From Anaerococcus mediterraneensis (GTDB lineage: Bacteria; Bacillota; Clostridia; Tissierellales; Peptoniphilaceae): DNA of 64,000 nt. The DNA lies in NCBI RefSeq assembly GCF_900128415.1, contig NZ_LT635772.1, forward strand, positions 1,302,001 to 1,366,000. Direction: 5' to 3'. The notes beneath the pieces are model-generated. The model had not been told where the DNA came from and made no database searches. It saw only the letters and a program-made list of their open reading frames with translations. This document shows positions 8,000 to 18,013 of the stretch, one piece after another. Position numbers and translations under genes: made by a program. Every line of letters begins with the position of its first letter. The first letter of the stretch is position 1.

Positions 8000-9244
8000 C
8001 TAATTTTCATTTGACTCTATAGCTTTTCTGAGTATATCTCCTTCTTCTAGAGGATAATCAATTTTCATAGAAATTATTTGCTTTGGTTTATTTGCAACTT
8101 CTATTTCATTACCTTTTTCATCTTCCATAAACTCAACTGTATAATTGTAGAAGTCTTTTGAATTTCCAAAAATTTCTATCTCATCACCTTTAAAAAATCT
8201 ATTTCTTTGCTCTATCTTAGCTATTTTGCTCTCTTTGTCGTATTCTTTTACAATTCCAATAAAATCATAGTTTCTTATATAAGATGAAGAGCCATAAATT
8301 TGATCATTTTCATCAGGCTTATTGTAGAAAAATCCTTTTGTAAAATATCTGTGACTAGCCTTGTTAATTTCATCAAAATATTTTTCTGCTAAGTCCTCAG
8401 AAAAATTGCCTTCATAATAGGCATCAATGACTTGCCTATAAGATCTTATGACAGTAGCTACATAAAATGGAGTTTTCATTCTACCTTCTATCTTAAAGCT
8501 ATCTATCCCTATCTCTATAAGCTTATCAATCTCATCTATTAAACAGAGATCTTTGGAATTCATTATAAATGTACCGCCATTACCATCTTCTTCTATAGGA
8601 AAGTATTCCCCAGGTCTAGTTTCTTCCTGAAGAGAGTATTTCCATCTACATGGTTGGGCACAGTCTCCCCTATTTGCATCCCTTCCAGTCATGTATGAAG
8701 ATAATAGACATCTACCGGAATAGGATATACACATAGCACCATGAACAAAACATTCTATTTCCAAGTCTTCTGGTGTATTTTTTCTTATAGTTTCAATTTC
8801 TTTAAGAGATAATTCCCTTGCAAGAATTACCCTTTTTGCTCCCATTTCGTACCAGAAATTTACAGTTGCAGAGTTTGTTACAGAAGCTTGGGTTGAAATA
8901 TGAAGGTCAATGTCAGTGTGTTTCTTAGCTAGGGAAAATATACCTGGGTCTGATATGATTAGGGCATCTACATTTAACTTATTAAGATTTTCTAAATACT
9001 CTACAATACCGGTCATATCTGCATCATGAGGCATTATATTCATTGTGACATTTATTTTGACATTCCTATCATGTGCATATTGGACCGCTTCTTTTAGCGA
9101 CTCATTATCAAAGTTTTTGGCATTGGCCCTAAGACCAAAACTATCCCCTGCCAAATATACTGCATCAGCCCCAAATTTAATAGCTGTTTTAAGTTTCTCA
9201 AAATCGCCAGCTGGGGCTAATAGTTCTACTTTTCTATCTTTCAT
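8000..9244 (-). CDS. trhP: Peptidase U32-family tRNA hydroxylation protein TrhP
   Basis: Despite the U32 'peptidase' name, this family supports prephenate-dependent hydroxylation of tRNA uridine 34 to ho5U. The protein starts ELLAPAGDFEKL and has the U32 signature around EGRMKTPFYVA, plus cysteines in CFVHGAMC, SGRC and RGDCAQPC that fit the family's Fe-S/metal cluster. The frame extends to an ATG at 9259, but AGGAG lies two bases before the ATG at 9247 and five before the one at 9244, so 9244 is preferred (about 414 aa). It overlaps trmR, whose product methylates ho5U, so the pair forms one modification pathway. Confidence 0.88.
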   Translation of the reverse strand: MKDRKVELLAPAGDFEKLKTAIKFGADAVYLAGDSFGLRANAKNFDNESLKEAVQYAHDRNVKINVTMNIMPHDADMTGIVEYLENLNKLNVDALIISDPGIFSLAKKHTDIDLHISTQASVTNSATVNFWYEMGAKRVILARELSLKEIETIRKNTPEDLEIECFVHGAMCISYSGRCLLSSYMTGRDANRGDCAQPCRWKYSLQEETRPGEYFPIEEDGNGGTFIMNSKDLCLIDEIDKLIEIGIDSFKIEGRMKTPFYVATVIRSYRQVIDAYYEGNFSEDLAEKYFDEINKASHRYFTKGFFYNKPDENDQIYGSSSYIRNYDFIGIVKEYDKESKIAKIEQRNRFFKGDEIEIFGNSKDFYNYTVEFMEDEKGNEIEVANKPKQIISMKIDYPLEEGDILRKAIESNEN

Positions 9245-9872
9245 CATCTCTCCTAACACTTATGGTAAGTCCATCGCCTATTGGTATAACAGATGTCTGA
9301 AAATCTTCATTGTCCGTTACATAGGCTAGAAAATTTCTAAGTCTTTTAACTAAGGTGTTTTTTCTTTTTTCAACTAGGTCATCATTACAGACTTCTCCTC
9401 TAAAAAGTACATTGTCTGCTATGATAATACCTCCCTTATTTAATAAATTGCTTGTTATTTTAAAATAATCTAGGTATCTAGATTTATTAGCATCAATAAA
9501 GACAAAATCAAAGCCTTGATTTATATTTTTCAAGGCTTTCATTGCATCATCATTAATAAGATTTATATTTGCTTTGTATTTCTTAAAGTTATTTCTTGCT
9601 ATTTCCGCACTACTAGGGTCTAGTTCAATAGTTGTTATATTTGCACCTGTGTATTTTTCAAAACATAAGGCTGAGTAACCAATAGCAGTGCCAATCTCCA
9701 AGATATTTTTTGGTTTAGATATCTTCAGTATACTTATAAGCAATTCTTTTGTTTGATTATTCATAATAGGATAATTATTTATCCTAGCATATTCTCTTAG
9801 ATCTAAAAAGTCATCATCTAATAACAAGTTTTCTATAAAAAGCGAGGTGTGATTATAATTAATACTTCCCAT
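9234..9872 (-). CDS. trmR: tRNA 5-hydroxyuridine methyltransferase TrmR (YrrM-like O-methyltransferase)
   Basis: A class I SAM-dependent O-methyltransferase of 212 residues. The SAM-binding glycine motif is ILEIGTAIGYSAL, followed by the acidic TIELDPSS strand, and FIDANKS carries the metal-binding Asp of the catechol-O-methyltransferase-like family. In Bacillus subtilis the neighbour of the U32 proteins, YrrM, converts ho5U34 to mo5U34 in tRNA. The same adjacency here, with overlap into trhP, supports the tRNA role. It overlaps the rnj 3' end by 14 bp and has only a weak SD. Confidence 0.83.
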   Translation of the reverse strand: MGSINYNHTSLFIENLLLDDDFLDLREYARINNYPIMNNQTKELLISILKISKPKNILEIGTAIGYSALCFEKYTGANITTIELDPSSAEIARNNFKKYKANINLINDDAMKALKNINQGFDFVFIDANKSRYLDYFKITSNLLNKGGIIIADNVLFRGEVCNDDLVEKRKNTLVKRLRNFLAYVTDNEDFQTSVIPIGDGLTISVRRDDER

Positions 9873-11535
9873 TTTCTATCTCTGATATAACTGGCAGTAT
9901 CATTGGATCTCTACCTAGTTCATTATAAATGTATGATTTTAGGTCTTCTCTGATTTGATATTTTATTTGGCTTAGTGCCTTAATATCTTGTTTCTGACAT
10001 TTGTTTATAGATCTTAGGACGACATCCTTTGCATTTTCGATTATATCCTGGTTCTCTTTTACATAAACAAAACCTCTAGAAACTATTTCTGGACCAGCAA
10101 GTAATTCTTGTGTATGTCTATCAAAGGTTATAGAAACAACCATCAACCCATCTTCAGATAAATGTTTCCTATCTTTTAGTACAATATTTCCAACATCTCC
10201 AATACCAGAACCATCTACTAAAACATTTCCTGCTTGGACCTTACCTTTAACACCAGCAGATTTTTTTGTAAATTCTATAACATCACCATTTTCACAAATC
10301 AAAATATTTTCTTTAGGTTGGCCCATATCTACAGCAATATCAGCGTGTTTTTGCAATTGCCTGATCTCGCCATGGGCTGGAACAAGATACTTTGGTGTGA
10401 CTAACTGATACATGAGTTTTATTTCTTCTTGGCAAGCGTGTCCAGAAGCATGGACCTTCTCAAGGGAAGAATAAATTATTTTACAACCTATTTTAGTCAA
10501 GTTATTTATTGTTGTATTTATAGCCATCTCATTTCCAGGTATTGCAGAAGATGATAAAATGACCATATCTGTTTCATTAAGGCTGATTTGTTTATGTTCT
10601 CTATTTGCCATTCTGGTAAGGGCACTTAGAGGTTCACCTTGGGTACCGGTTGATAGGATAACCAATTCATCATCAGCATATTTTTTTATTGCTTTCATGT
10701 CAATCAGGGTGTTCTTTTTAATTTTTAGATACCCTAATTCATTTGCAATTCTTACATTATTAAGCATTGACCTACCAGATAGTGCAACTTTTCTATTATA
10801 TTTTTCTGCAGCATATATTATTTGTTGGACTCTGTGTAGGTTTGATGCGAAAGTAGCGACAATTATCCTTGATTTTGCTTGACCGAATATTTTTATAAAA
10901 GTTTCGCCAACTACTTTTTCACTTAAAGAAAATCCTTCTCTCTCAACGTTTGTAGAGTCTGCATACAAAGCCAAAACTCCTTTTTTACCAAGCTCTGCAA
11001 GTCTTTGTATATCTGTTGGATCGTTATCAATTGGTGTAAAATCCATTTTGAAGTCACCAGTAAATATTATTGTGCCAACAGGTGAAGTTACAGCTATCGC
11101 ACAAGCATCTGGTATAGAATGGCTAACTCTTATAAATTCTACGGTTAAAGATCCAGCTTTAACTGTATTATTAACATTAACCATTTTAATCTTATTTGGA
11201 TTTAGACCATGCTCTTTAAACTTATTTTCTATCAAACCTTTTGTAAGTTTTGAACAGTAAACATTTGTATCCACATTTTTCAAGAAATAAGGTATTGCAC
11301 CAACATGGTCTTCATGACCATGGGTTACAAAAATACCTCTTAGATTTTTTTTCTTTTCTTCTACATAAGTAAAATCTGGGATAACAATATCTACACCAAG
11401 CATCTCTTCATCAGGAAATGTTAGGCCGCAGTCTATCATTATCATATCATTGCCATATTCCACTAGGGCACAGTTTTTACCTACTTCATGCAATCCCCCT
11501 ATGGGAATTAGCCTCATCTTTTTTTCATTTGTCAT
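9859..11535 (-). CDS. rnj: Ribonuclease J
   Basis: A metallo-beta-lactamase/beta-CASP ribonuclease with 5'-3' exonuclease and endonuclease activity in mRNA decay and rRNA maturation. At 558 residues it matches the family. The zinc motif HGHEDH is at residues 72-77, GDFKMD follows, the beta-CASP motif appears as SSSAIPGNE, and VPAHGE carries a late zinc ligand. The GAGGAG SD lies inside the last codons of fur, three bases upstream of this gene's start. Whether it is J1 or J2 cannot be decided because no second copy is in the window. Confidence 0.96.
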   Translation of the reverse strand: MTNEKKMRLIPIGGLHEVGKNCALVEYGNDMIMIDCGLTFPDEEMLGVDIVIPDFTYVEEKKKNLRGIFVTHGHEDHVGAIPYFLKNVDTNVYCSKLTKGLIENKFKEHGLNPNKIKMVNVNNTVKAGSLTVEFIRVSHSIPDACAIAVTSPVGTIIFTGDFKMDFTPIDNDPTDIQRLAELGKKGVLALYADSTNVEREGFSLSEKVVGETFIKIFGQAKSRIIVATFASNLHRVQQIIYAAEKYNRKVALSGRSMLNNVRIANELGYLKIKKNTLIDMKAIKKYADDELVILSTGTQGEPLSALTRMANREHKQISLNETDMVILSSSAIPGNEMAINTTINNLTKIGCKIIYSSLEKVHASGHACQEEIKLMYQLVTPKYLVPAHGEIRQLQKHADIAVDMGQPKENILICENGDVIEFTKKSAGVKGKVQAGNVLVDGSGIGDVGNIVLKDRKHLSEDGLMVVSITFDRHTQELLAGPEIVSRGFVYVKENQDIIENAKDVVLRSINKCQKQDIKALSQIKYQIREDLKSYIYNELGRDPMILPVISEIENGKY

Positions 11536-11537
11536 TA

Positions 11538-11975
11538 TTACTCCTCATTATTTTGACAATCAGAACAGATTCCATAAATCCTTAAAGAATAATAATTTAG
11601 ATCAAAATCATATTGATTTTTTAGTGATTCTTTCACCTTATCAACTGATAAAAATTCGTCTTCTAATATTTTTCCACACTTAGTGCAAATTATATGATCG
11701 TGATGATCACTTTCAGGATCTATCAATTCATAAGTATAAGCTTGATCGGTAAACTCTTGTTTATTTACTATTCCAAGTTCTTCGAATATATTTAAAGTCC
11801 TATAAATAGTTGCTATACCAACTTGCTTATGATCTTGATGAACTATAGAAAATAGCTCTTCAGGTGTTAAATGTTTTTGTGGTGAGTTTTTTAATACTTT
11901 AAATATGAGCTCCCTTTGCTTGGTGAATTTTTGATTATTTTGTTCAAAAATTTTTCTTATTTCTTCAATCTTCAT
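11538..11975 (-). CDS. Fur-family metalloregulator
   Basis: A 145-residue repressor with an N-terminal winged helix (KFTKQRELIFKVL, then the VGIATIYRTLNIFEELGIV recognition region) and a C-terminal dimerisation/metal domain. The regulatory metal ligands appear in HHDHIICTKCGK and the structural zinc pair is completed by CSDC near the C-terminus. Fur, PerR and Zur cannot be separated from sequence alone. It overlaps the DUF1292 gene by 11 bp and is three bases from rnj, so it is part of the alaS-to-trhP run. Confidence 0.9.
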   Translation of the reverse strand: MKIEEIRKIFEQNNQKFTKQRELIFKVLKNSPQKHLTPEELFSIVHQDHKQVGIATIYRTLNIFEELGIVNKQEFTDQAYTYELIDPESDHHDHIICTKCGKILEDEFLSVDKVKESLKNQYDFDLNYYSLRIYGICSDCQNNEE

Positions 11976-12207
11976 TATTCTCTCTCTTCATATCTTCGTA
12001 AAACTCAATTATTTCATTTAATTCGTTTTGATCTTCTATTGATTTAAAAATTAAGCTATCATCTTCATTTATGACTTCAACTATTAAAATCATATCATCA
12101 TCAGGCTCTTGTAGAGCTGCATAATTTTTATCATCTATTCCGAATGTATCTATTATATTAAATTCGACCTCATTATTATTTTCATCTAGTAAAAAGATAC
12201 TATCCAT
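11965..12207 (-). CDS. DUF1292 family protein
   Basis: A small acidic protein (80 aa) of the DUF1292/YrzB family, recognised by its beta-rich pattern (IFLLDENNNEVEFNIIDTF, then YAALQEPDDDMILIVEV) and its position between ruvX and fur. The open frame continues to 12252, but AGGAG with five-base spacing marks the ATG at 12207. The start overlaps the ruvX stop by 8 bp. The function of the family is not known. A second DUF1292 protein is at 52866-53213. Confidence 0.82.
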   Translation of the reverse strand: MDSIFLLDENNNEVEFNIIDTFGIDDKNYAALQEPDDDMILIVEVINEDDSLIFKSIEDQNELNEIIEFYEDMKRENNED

Positions 12208-12619
12208 TAGTTCTCCTGTCCAAATAGCTTTGTAAAATAAAGCTTGCAGCAATCTTATCTATATATTTTTTTCTATTTTCACGCCTTACAGACATCTCAA
12301 TTAGTACAGATTCAGATTCTATTGTTGTCAGTCTTTCGTCTTGGTATATTATTTCATTAGAGATTCTCTTTTTAAGTAAATCAACAAAACTCATTACCTT
12401 CATAGCTTGAGGTCCTATTGTATTGTTCATATTTTTTGGTAAACCCACTATTATTGTTGAGATCTCTTTCTCCTCGATAATATCTATTATCCTATCTATA
12501 TCTTTGCTAGCTTTGACCCTTTTTATTGTTTCAAGAGGTTGGGCGGTCAAAAACATAGGGTCGCTTATTGCGACTCCTATTGTTTTATCACCAACATCAA
12601 GGCCCATTAATCTAGTCAT
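12200..12619 (-). CDS. ruvX: RuvX/YqgF putative pre-16S rRNA nuclease / Holliday junction resolvase fold
   Basis: An RNase H-fold nuclease of 139 residues. The first catalytic Asp is in [13 protein letters not shown], with VGLPKN mid-protein and DERLTT near the C-terminal third, matching the family. YqgF proteins are linked to 5'-end maturation of 16S rRNA. The start lies within the last codons of ireB (8-bp overlap) and has no clear SD, so translation is probably coupled. Confidence 0.93.
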   Translation of the reverse strand: MTRLMGLDVGDKTIGVAISDPMFLTAQPLETIKRVKASKDIDRIIDIIEEKEISTIIVGLPKNMNNTIGPQAMKVMSFVDLLKKRISNEIIYQDERLTTIESESVLIEMSVRRENRKKYIDKIAASFILQSYLDRRTNG

Positions 12620-12872
12620 TAATATATTCTTTTAGTAATTCTTCGATTATTTTATCCCTATCTACTGCTCTAATAAGCTTTCTAGCATTGTTATGAGCGG
12701 TTATATAAGTTGGATCACCAGATAATAGGTAGCCTACTATTTGTGAACTTGGTTTATATCCTTTTTCTTCTAATGCTTTGTATACTGTTGTCAAGATTTC
12801 CCTAATATCATCTTTCTCTAAATCTTCTCTTTTAAAAAGCATAGTTTCATTAAGCTTATTGTTATCAGTCAT
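12612..12872 (-). CDS. ireB: IreB family regulatory phosphoprotein
   Basis: 86 residues, matching the UPF0297/IreB family: [20 protein letters not shown] at the N-terminus and the highly conserved [14 protein letters not shown] segment. In Enterococcus IreB is a substrate of the PASTA kinase IreK and affects cell-wall stress resistance. The N-terminal Thr-rich stretch is the expected phosphorylation region. No PASTA kinase is in this window. The conserved order alaS-ireB-ruvX supports the call. Confidence 0.93.
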   Translation of the reverse strand: MTDNNKLNETMLFKREDLEKDDIREILTTVYKALEEKGYKPSSQIVGYLLSGDPTYITAHNNARKLIRAVDRDKIIEELLKEYIND

Positions 12873-12874
12873 TG

Positions 12875-15493
12875 TTACTCCTTAATCAATTCATAGGCTT
12901 TTTCCAAAGCTTTGTCTAATAGAGTTATATCAGAACCCCCAGCTTGAGCGAAGTTCTTTCTTCCTCCTCCATTACCACCGGTAATTTGAGCGATCTCTCT
13001 TACAATTTTTCCAGCATTATATCTATCAGTTAAATTATCATCAACAGATACTGTAAAGGTGATTTTATCTCCAACGCTGGCAAATACAATTATTAAATTA
13101 TCATATTGATTTTTAAATCTGTTTTCTAGATCTCTAAGTTCATCCATACTTATATTTTCAAATTTTGATATAAGTAGATTTACTCCATTTATATTTTTGA
13201 CTTTATCATTTAATTCTTTGTATATATCCTTGTTAGATTGCGATTTTAGTCTCTTTATTTCCAATTCTTTTCTTGATAAATCATCATTGACAGACTTGAT
13301 CTTAGAATAGATATTATTAACTGTTGTATCTAAGTTTTTGGCTATTTTCTCTATCTTATCTTCTTCTTTTAAAAGGTAGTTATAAACTTGTTTACCAGTG
13401 ATAGCTTCTATTCTTCTGATACCAGCTGCAGCTGATGATTCACTTATAATTTTAAATATAAGAATTTCAGCTGTATTGTTTACGTGGCAACCACCACATA
13501 GTTCTTTAGAATAATCCCCCATAGATACAACTCTAACAATATCTTTGTATTTATCTTCGAATAGTCCTATGGCACCTATTTCCTCGGATTTTTTATAATC
13601 CATATACTCTTTTTTGACAACTTCTTGCTCTCTAATCTTTTGATTTACAATTTTTTCTACTTTTCTTAATTGATCTTTACTTACTGGTTTATTATAAGAA
13701 AAGTCAAATCTTAATTTATCTTGATCAACTAGGGATCCAGCTTGTTTGATGTCTGTACCTAGTACATCTTTTAAGGCTTGGTCTAGGAGGTGAGTTGCTG
13801 AATGGTTTCTTTGGATATCTAATCTTCTTTCAATGTCAATTGATAATTCAGCCTCATCTCCAACGCTTATTTCTCCTTCTTCAACTTTTACGTAGTGAAG
13901 GATGATATCATTCTTCTTCTGTACATCTAATACTCTTAAAGAGGCTTTATCTGTCTTAATATATCCTGTATCTGCAACTTGTCCGCCGCCTTCTGGATAG
14001 AATGAAGTCTTATTAGTTATTACTATACCTTCATCACCTTGATTTATCGATTGAGTTTGTTCGCTATCTTTAAAAATAGCTAGAATCAATCCGTCTACAA
14101 TGAAATTATCATAGCCTTCAAATATTGTTTTTTCAATATTATCGGTGATAATATTGTCATGGTTGTGAGTGATGTCTGTTTTTCTGGCACTTCTTGCAAG
14201 ATTTCTTTGTTTTTCCATTTCTTCTTCAAAGGTATTTTCGTCAAGGCTAAGTCCTTTTTCTTCTAAGATTTCCTTTGTAAGGTCAAGTGGGAATCCATAG
14301 GTATCATAAAGTTTGAAAGCTTCGCTTCCATCTAGAATGTTTAGCTTCTCTTTATCTAATTTTTGGATAAGATCATCGAGAATATATAAACCTTGATCTA
14401 TAGTTTTTTGGAATCTTTCTTCCTCATCACTTATAATTTGATGAATTCTATCTTTATTTGTTATAAGTTCATCGTATTCACTTTTATAGGTATTTATAAC
14501 AGCATCTACTACTTTATTTAGGAAAGGACCTTGTATTCCTAATAATTTTCCATGCCTATATGCTCTTCTAATAAGTCTTCTTAGGACATAACCACGTTTT
14601 TCATTAGATGGTACAACCCCATCAGATACTAGGAATGTCATAGCTTTTGCGTGGTCAGCAATAACTCTTATAGATACATCATCTCTTTTATCGATTTTAT
14701 ATTTTTTATTAGCTAATTTTTCTATTTCTGAGATTATTTCAGTCATCACATCAATTTCAAAGATATTATCCTTACCTTGGAGAACCATAGCTATTCTTTC
14801 TAGTCCCATTCCTGTATCTATGTTTGGATGAGATAAATCAGAATAGTTTCCATTGTTATCTTTGTTAAATTGTGTGAAAACCAAGTTCCAAACTTCCATG
14901 AATCTGTCAGAATCATCATTGCCAGGTTGGTTATCATTTTCATCAATGGCTCTTTCTTTGCCCCTATCGACAAATATTTCTGAACAAGGACCACATGGGC
15001 CAACTTCTAGTTCCCAAAAATTATCTTCTTTTCCTTGTTTTAGAATCCTTTCTTTTGGGAGACCTATATGATTATGCCAAATATCAAAAGCTTCATCATC
15101 TTCATAGAAAACTGTGACCCATAAATCATCTTTACTTATTTCTAGTCTATCTGTAAGGAATTCATAAGCCCAACTTATAGCTTCTTTCTTAAAATAATCT
15201 CCAAAAGAGAAATTGCCTAGCATTTCGAAAAAAGTTCCATGACGCTCTGTCTTACCTACTCTTTCGATATCACCAGTTCTAACACATCTTTGTGATGATG
15301 TTGCCCTGTTATTTTTCATTTTCTTTTCGCCAGTAAAATATTTTTTGAGTGGTGCCATACCTGCATTTATCAATAATAGGCTGTCATCATCAATTGGTGT
15401 TAAAGGAAATGATTTCAAAACTGTATGATTTTTTTCATTTCCAAAAAATTCTAGATAGCTTTTTCTAAGCTCATTCATTCCTAAATTTTTCAT
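12875..15493 (-). CDS. alaS: Alanyl-tRNA synthetase
   Basis: Charges tRNA-Ala and edits misacylated Ser and Gly. It has 872 residues, the full length. Class II motifs are in the N-terminal third ([22 protein letters not shown]). The editing domain has the zinc motif [11 protein letters not shown] with the later CGGCHV, and the C-terminal C-Ala domain includes [21 protein letters not shown] with five-base spacing marks the start. It is nine bases downstream of the Rrf2 gene. No T-box leader is present. Confidence 0.98.
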   Translation of the reverse strand: MKNLGMNELRKSYLEFFGNEKNHTVLKSFPLTPIDDDSLLLINAGMAPLKKYFTGEKKMKNNRATSSQRCVRTGDIERVGKTERHGTFFEMLGNFSFGDYFKKEAISWAYEFLTDRLEISKDDLWVTVFYEDDEAFDIWHNHIGLPKERILKQGKEDNFWELEVGPCGPCSEIFVDRGKERAIDENDNQPGNDDSDRFMEVWNLVFTQFNKDNNGNYSDLSHPNIDTGMGLERIAMVLQGKDNIFEIDVMTEIISEIEKLANKKYKIDKRDDVSIRVIADHAKAMTFLVSDGVVPSNEKRGYVLRRLIRRAYRHGKLLGIQGPFLNKVVDAVINTYKSEYDELITNKDRIHQIISDEEERFQKTIDQGLYILDDLIQKLDKEKLNILDGSEAFKLYDTYGFPLDLTKEILEEKGLSLDENTFEEEMEKQRNLARSARKTDITHNHDNIITDNIEKTIFEGYDNFIVDGLILAIFKDSEQTQSINQGDEGIVITNKTSFYPEGGGQVADTGYIKTDKASLRVLDVQKKNDIILHYVKVEEGEISVGDEAELSIDIERRLDIQRNHSATHLLDQALKDVLGTDIKQAGSLVDQDKLRFDFSYNKPVSKDQLRKVEKIVNQKIREQEVVKKEYMDYKKSEEIGAIGLFEDKYKDIVRVVSMGDYSKELCGGCHVNNTAEILIFKIISESSAAAGIRRIEAITGKQVYNYLLKEEDKIEKIAKNLDTTVNNIYSKIKSVNDDLSRKELEIKRLKSQSNKDIYKELNDKVKNINGVNLLISKFENISMDELRDLENRFKNQYDNLIIVFASVGDKITFTVSVDDNLTDRYNAGKIVREIAQITGGNGGGRKNFAQAGGSDITLLDKALEKAYELIKE

Positions 15494-15502
15494 TAAATCT
15501 CC

Positions 15503-15904
15503 TTAAATTTCGTGATTTACAATATTCTCTAAAGTTATGGAATCTACTGCAGAATTTATAAGATCATCAAGTTTGCTAAAAATGTCATAGGCATCACACT
15601 TGTCATTACAGTCTACCTTGCCACTGACACATTCGCTCATGGTAAGATCACCTTCTAAGCTCCTTAAAACTTGACCTATAGATATTTCACTAAGATCTTT
15701 TTTTATCTTGTATCCACCTTTAGGACCACGGCTTGATTTAATCAAGTCATCATTTTTTAACATTCTTACTAATTGTTCCAAATAATTTTCTGATAAATTT
15801 AAATTTTCGCTTATTTCAGAGACAGGTACATAGCCTTGATCTTGATGGTCGGCTATATAGCATATGGCTCTTAGTCCATATCTGCCTCTTGTTGATAGTT
15901 TCAT
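15503..15904 (-). CDS. Rrf2-family transcriptional regulator (IscR/CymR-like)
   Basis: A 133-residue winged-helix regulator starting MKLSTRGRYGLRA, with LSENYLEQLVRMLK as recognition helix and SRGPKGGYKI as the wing. Three cysteines in ECVSGKVDCNDKC sit where IscR-type proteins bind a [2Fe-2S] cluster, so an Fe-S or redox sensor is plausible. CymR of Bacillus, a cysteine-metabolism repressor, is the alternative. No cysteine desulfurase is adjacent; nifS is about 6 kb away. Confidence 0.9.
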   Translation of the reverse strand: MKLSTRGRYGLRAICYIADHQDQGYVPVSEISENLNLSENYLEQLVRMLKNDDLIKSSRGPKGGYKIKKDLSEISIGQVLRSLEGDLTMSECVSGKVDCNDKCDAYDIFSKLDDLINSAVDSITLENIVNHEI

Positions 15905-15914
15905 AAGTTCCCCT

Positions 15915-16541
15915 TTACACAGTTATTAGATCTTTCAAGGCTTCAAAAAATTTATCGCCTATTCCCCTAATATTTTTAATATCTTCAATTTTATCAAATC
16001 TTTGTTCCTGTCTATAATCTAAAATAGCTTGAGCTCTTTTTTCTCCAATATTAGGCAAGGTCATTAACTCTTCTTTGCTAGCTGTATTAATGTTTATTTT
16101 GGAGTTTGTAGATTTGTTTTGATCAGTAGTTAGTACATTATATCCAGTATCAGTGTTTAAATTTTCATTTTTATTGGGTATATAAATTTTCATCTGATCT
16201 TCTAGTTTGAGGGCTAGGTTGATATTATTTACATCAGCTTCTTCTTTTAGCCCTCCAGCTCTTTTTACCAAGTCGTCAAGTCTCTCGTCATCTCTTATTT
16301 CATAAACTCCGGGAGTATTTATCTCACCTGTTATATAGACTTTCTTATCAACAAAATGATTTTCTTCACTAAGATCTTCTTCTTTTTCCTCTACGTGAGC
16401 AGTCGTATCTTCTAAAATTAATTCATCATCTTTTTTATTAAATACATCTGGCAAAATATTATTTGAGAAAAGATTTGCTATTATAAAGGCCAAGGCTATT
16501 ATAATTGCAAATATTACTTTATCTTTCCTGTCCTTAGGCAT
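15915..16541 (-). CDS. comEA: ComEA-like membrane DNA-binding protein
   Basis: 208 residues. An N-terminal membrane segment (about 8-28) is followed by an acidic linker, an SLBB domain (VYITGEINTPGVYEIRDDERL, about 68-118) and a C-terminal pair of helix-hairpin-helix motifs (KININTASKEELMTLPNIGEKRAQAIL...). In competent bacteria ComEA binds incoming DNA at the cell surface. comEC and comEB are not next to it here; instead it sits between rsfS and the Rrf2 gene, so a DNA-uptake role is inferred from the family. Confidence 0.87.
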   Translation of the reverse strand: MPKDRKDKVIFAIIIALAFIIANLFSNNILPDVFNKKDDELILEDTTAHVEEKEEDLSEENHFVDKKVYITGEINTPGVYEIRDDERLDDLVKRAGGLKEEADVNNINLALKLEDQMKIYIPNKNENLNTDTGYNVLTTDQNKSTNSKININTASKEELMTLPNIGEKRAQAILDYRQEQRFDKIEDIKNIRGIGDKFFEALKDLITV

Positions 16542-16565
16542 ATCAACTCCTAAAAGATGAGAGTC

Positions 16566-16874
16566 TTATTCCTCCCACAAATTATCTATATCGTAAAACT
16601 GTCTTTGTTTTTGGGTGAAAAGATGTATTACAATATCATTAGCATCTATAAGTATCCATTCTCCCTCTCTTAGACCTTCTTTTGATAATACCTCGTATCC
16701 TTCCTTAGCTAGAGCTTCTTCTATATAATCGGCTAGAGCTCTGGTTTGATTTATTGAATTACCAGTAGCGATAACAAAATAATCAGCTATAGAAGAGTCG
16801 TCTAGTTTTATTACATTTATATCTTCTGCTAACTTATCATCAAGTGTTTTTTTAATTATTTCTAGTTTGTTCAT
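16566..16874 (-). CDS. rsfS: Ribosomal silencing factor RsfS
   Basis: Binds ribosomal protein L14 and blocks subunit joining in starvation. The 102-residue protein begins MNKLEIIKKTLDDKLAEDI and has the family core (DSSIADYFVIATGNSINQTRALADYIEEAL, EGEWILIDANDIVIHLF). The frame extends upstream to 16907, but GGAG lies at ideal distance from the ATG at 16874. The start is inside the yqeK 3' end (23-bp overlap), a conserved arrangement with nadD and yqeK. Confidence 0.94.
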   Translation of the reverse strand: MNKLEIIKKTLDDKLAEDINVIKLDDSSIADYFVIATGNSINQTRALADYIEEALAKEGYEVLSKEGLREGEWILIDANDIVIHLFTQKQRQFYDIDNLWEE

Positions 16875-17424
16875 TATTCTCCTCAATAAAAAAATTTCTT
16901 GCTTCAATGCTTAAAGGATTTATTAAGGCTTTTTTTCTTATTAAAAATTTTATATTGCTATCTAGCAAAGAAAGTACAGCCTTGTCTAGATCAACAAAGG
17001 CAAGCTCTCTTATGGTATCAATACCGTCATAATCTCTACCTTCTTCAGCAGCATCAGCCACAAAAATTATCTTTTCAAGATCAGTCATATCTTTTTTTCC
17101 TGTTGTGTGAAATTCAATAGCACTCAATATATCCTTATCATTTATATTATACACTTTTTTAGCTAAGTCTGCTCCTAAAAATGAATGCAAAACTGGATCG
17201 ACAATGGAAAACACAGGATACTTTTTATAATCTATATTTAGCAATTCTAAATACTTTTTCTCATTATATTTTGCACAATCATGCAAGAGTCCAGCTAAAT
17301 AAGCTTTTTTGCTATCGACTTTATATATAAGAGCCAATTTTTCGGCTAGATTTGCGACCCTTAGGCTATGGTCATATCTTTTTTTACCTATATCCTCTAA
17401 TAATCTATTTTCATCTACTTTCAT
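16852..17424 (-). CDS. yqeK: YqeK-type HD domain Ap4A hydrolase
   Basis: An HD-superfamily hydrolase that splits diadenosine tetraphosphate symmetrically. Residues expected for metal binding are visible: H19 (RYDHSLRVA), LLHDCAK, LHSFLGA and EFHTTGKKDMT, then FVADAAEEGRDYDGI. It has 190 residues, the normal size. The start overlaps the end of nadD, and the SD GAGGG lies inside nadD's last codons. nadD-yqeK-rsfS is a widespread operon. Confidence 0.92.
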   Translation of the reverse strand: MKVDENRLLEDIGKKRYDHSLRVANLAEKLALIYKVDSKKAYLAGLLHDCAKYNEKKYLELLNIDYKKYPVFSIVDPVLHSFLGADLAKKVYNINDKDILSAIEFHTTGKKDMTDLEKIIFVADAAEEGRDYDGIDTIRELAFVDLDKAVLSLLDSNIKFLIRKKALINPLSIEARNFFIEENNEQTRNN

Positions 17425-18013
17425 AAAGCCCTCTTTTTTTGATAATATAATCTACTTCATCCTTAACCAAATATTTTAAAGATTTTTTCTCTTTAGCCAA
17501 ATATCTAATAAGGGTAGAAGATATATTGATATTAAGTGTATCTATCAGAAATATATTTGGATTATCTTTCTTTATTTCTTCAACTTTTTTTACTAGATTG
17601 CTATCCTTTTTTATACTTGTCCTTGCAAAGACAATAATATTATAGGTAAGAATTTCTTTGTAATTTCTCCAAGTGTCTATAGTCATAAAAGAGTCTTCAC
17701 CCATAATATAATATATTTCATGATTTTTAAGATTTTCAGTAAAATATTCTAGGGTTTGATGGGTATAACGCACAGTCTTATGTGTTGATTCTAATGTAGA
17801 TAGAATAATTTTTTTATTATCCTTTATAGCTTCGCTAACCATCTCTACCCTAATATCAGCATTAGTCTTATCTTTATGTTTTTTATGAGGAGGATTGGAA
17901 CTTGGTAGGATAATAACCCTATCAAGCCCCATTTGATTTATGACATTTTCAATTACTATCAGATGTCCTATATGGATTGGATCAAATGTTCCTCCGTAAA
18001 GTCCTATTTTCAT
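17411..18013 (-). CDS. nadD: Nicotinate-nucleotide adenylyltransferase
   Basis: Converts nicotinate mononucleotide and ATP to deamido-NAD in NAD synthesis. At 200 residues it has the nucleotidyltransferase motif GGTFDPIHIGHL at the N-terminus, PSSNPPHK in the substrate loop and ISSTLIR near the C-terminus. It overlaps the yhbY stop by one base (TAATG) with no separate SD, implying coupling. nadK, the next step towards NADP, begins at 63448. Confidence 0.96.
   Translation of the reverse strand: MKIGLYGGTFDPIHIGHLIVIENVINQMGLDRVIILPSSNPPHKKHKDKTNADIRVEMVSEAIKDNKKIILSTLESTHKTVRYTHQTLEYFTENLKNHEIYYIMGEDSFMTIDTWRNYKEILTYNIIVFARTSIKKDSNLVKKVEEIKKDNPNIFLIDTLNINISSTLIRYLAKEKKSLKYLVKDEVDYIIKKRGLYESR

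Noticed and set aside
14800..15493. T-box leader for alaS or aspS
   Set aside because: Both genes are tightly packed behind other genes with no leader space.
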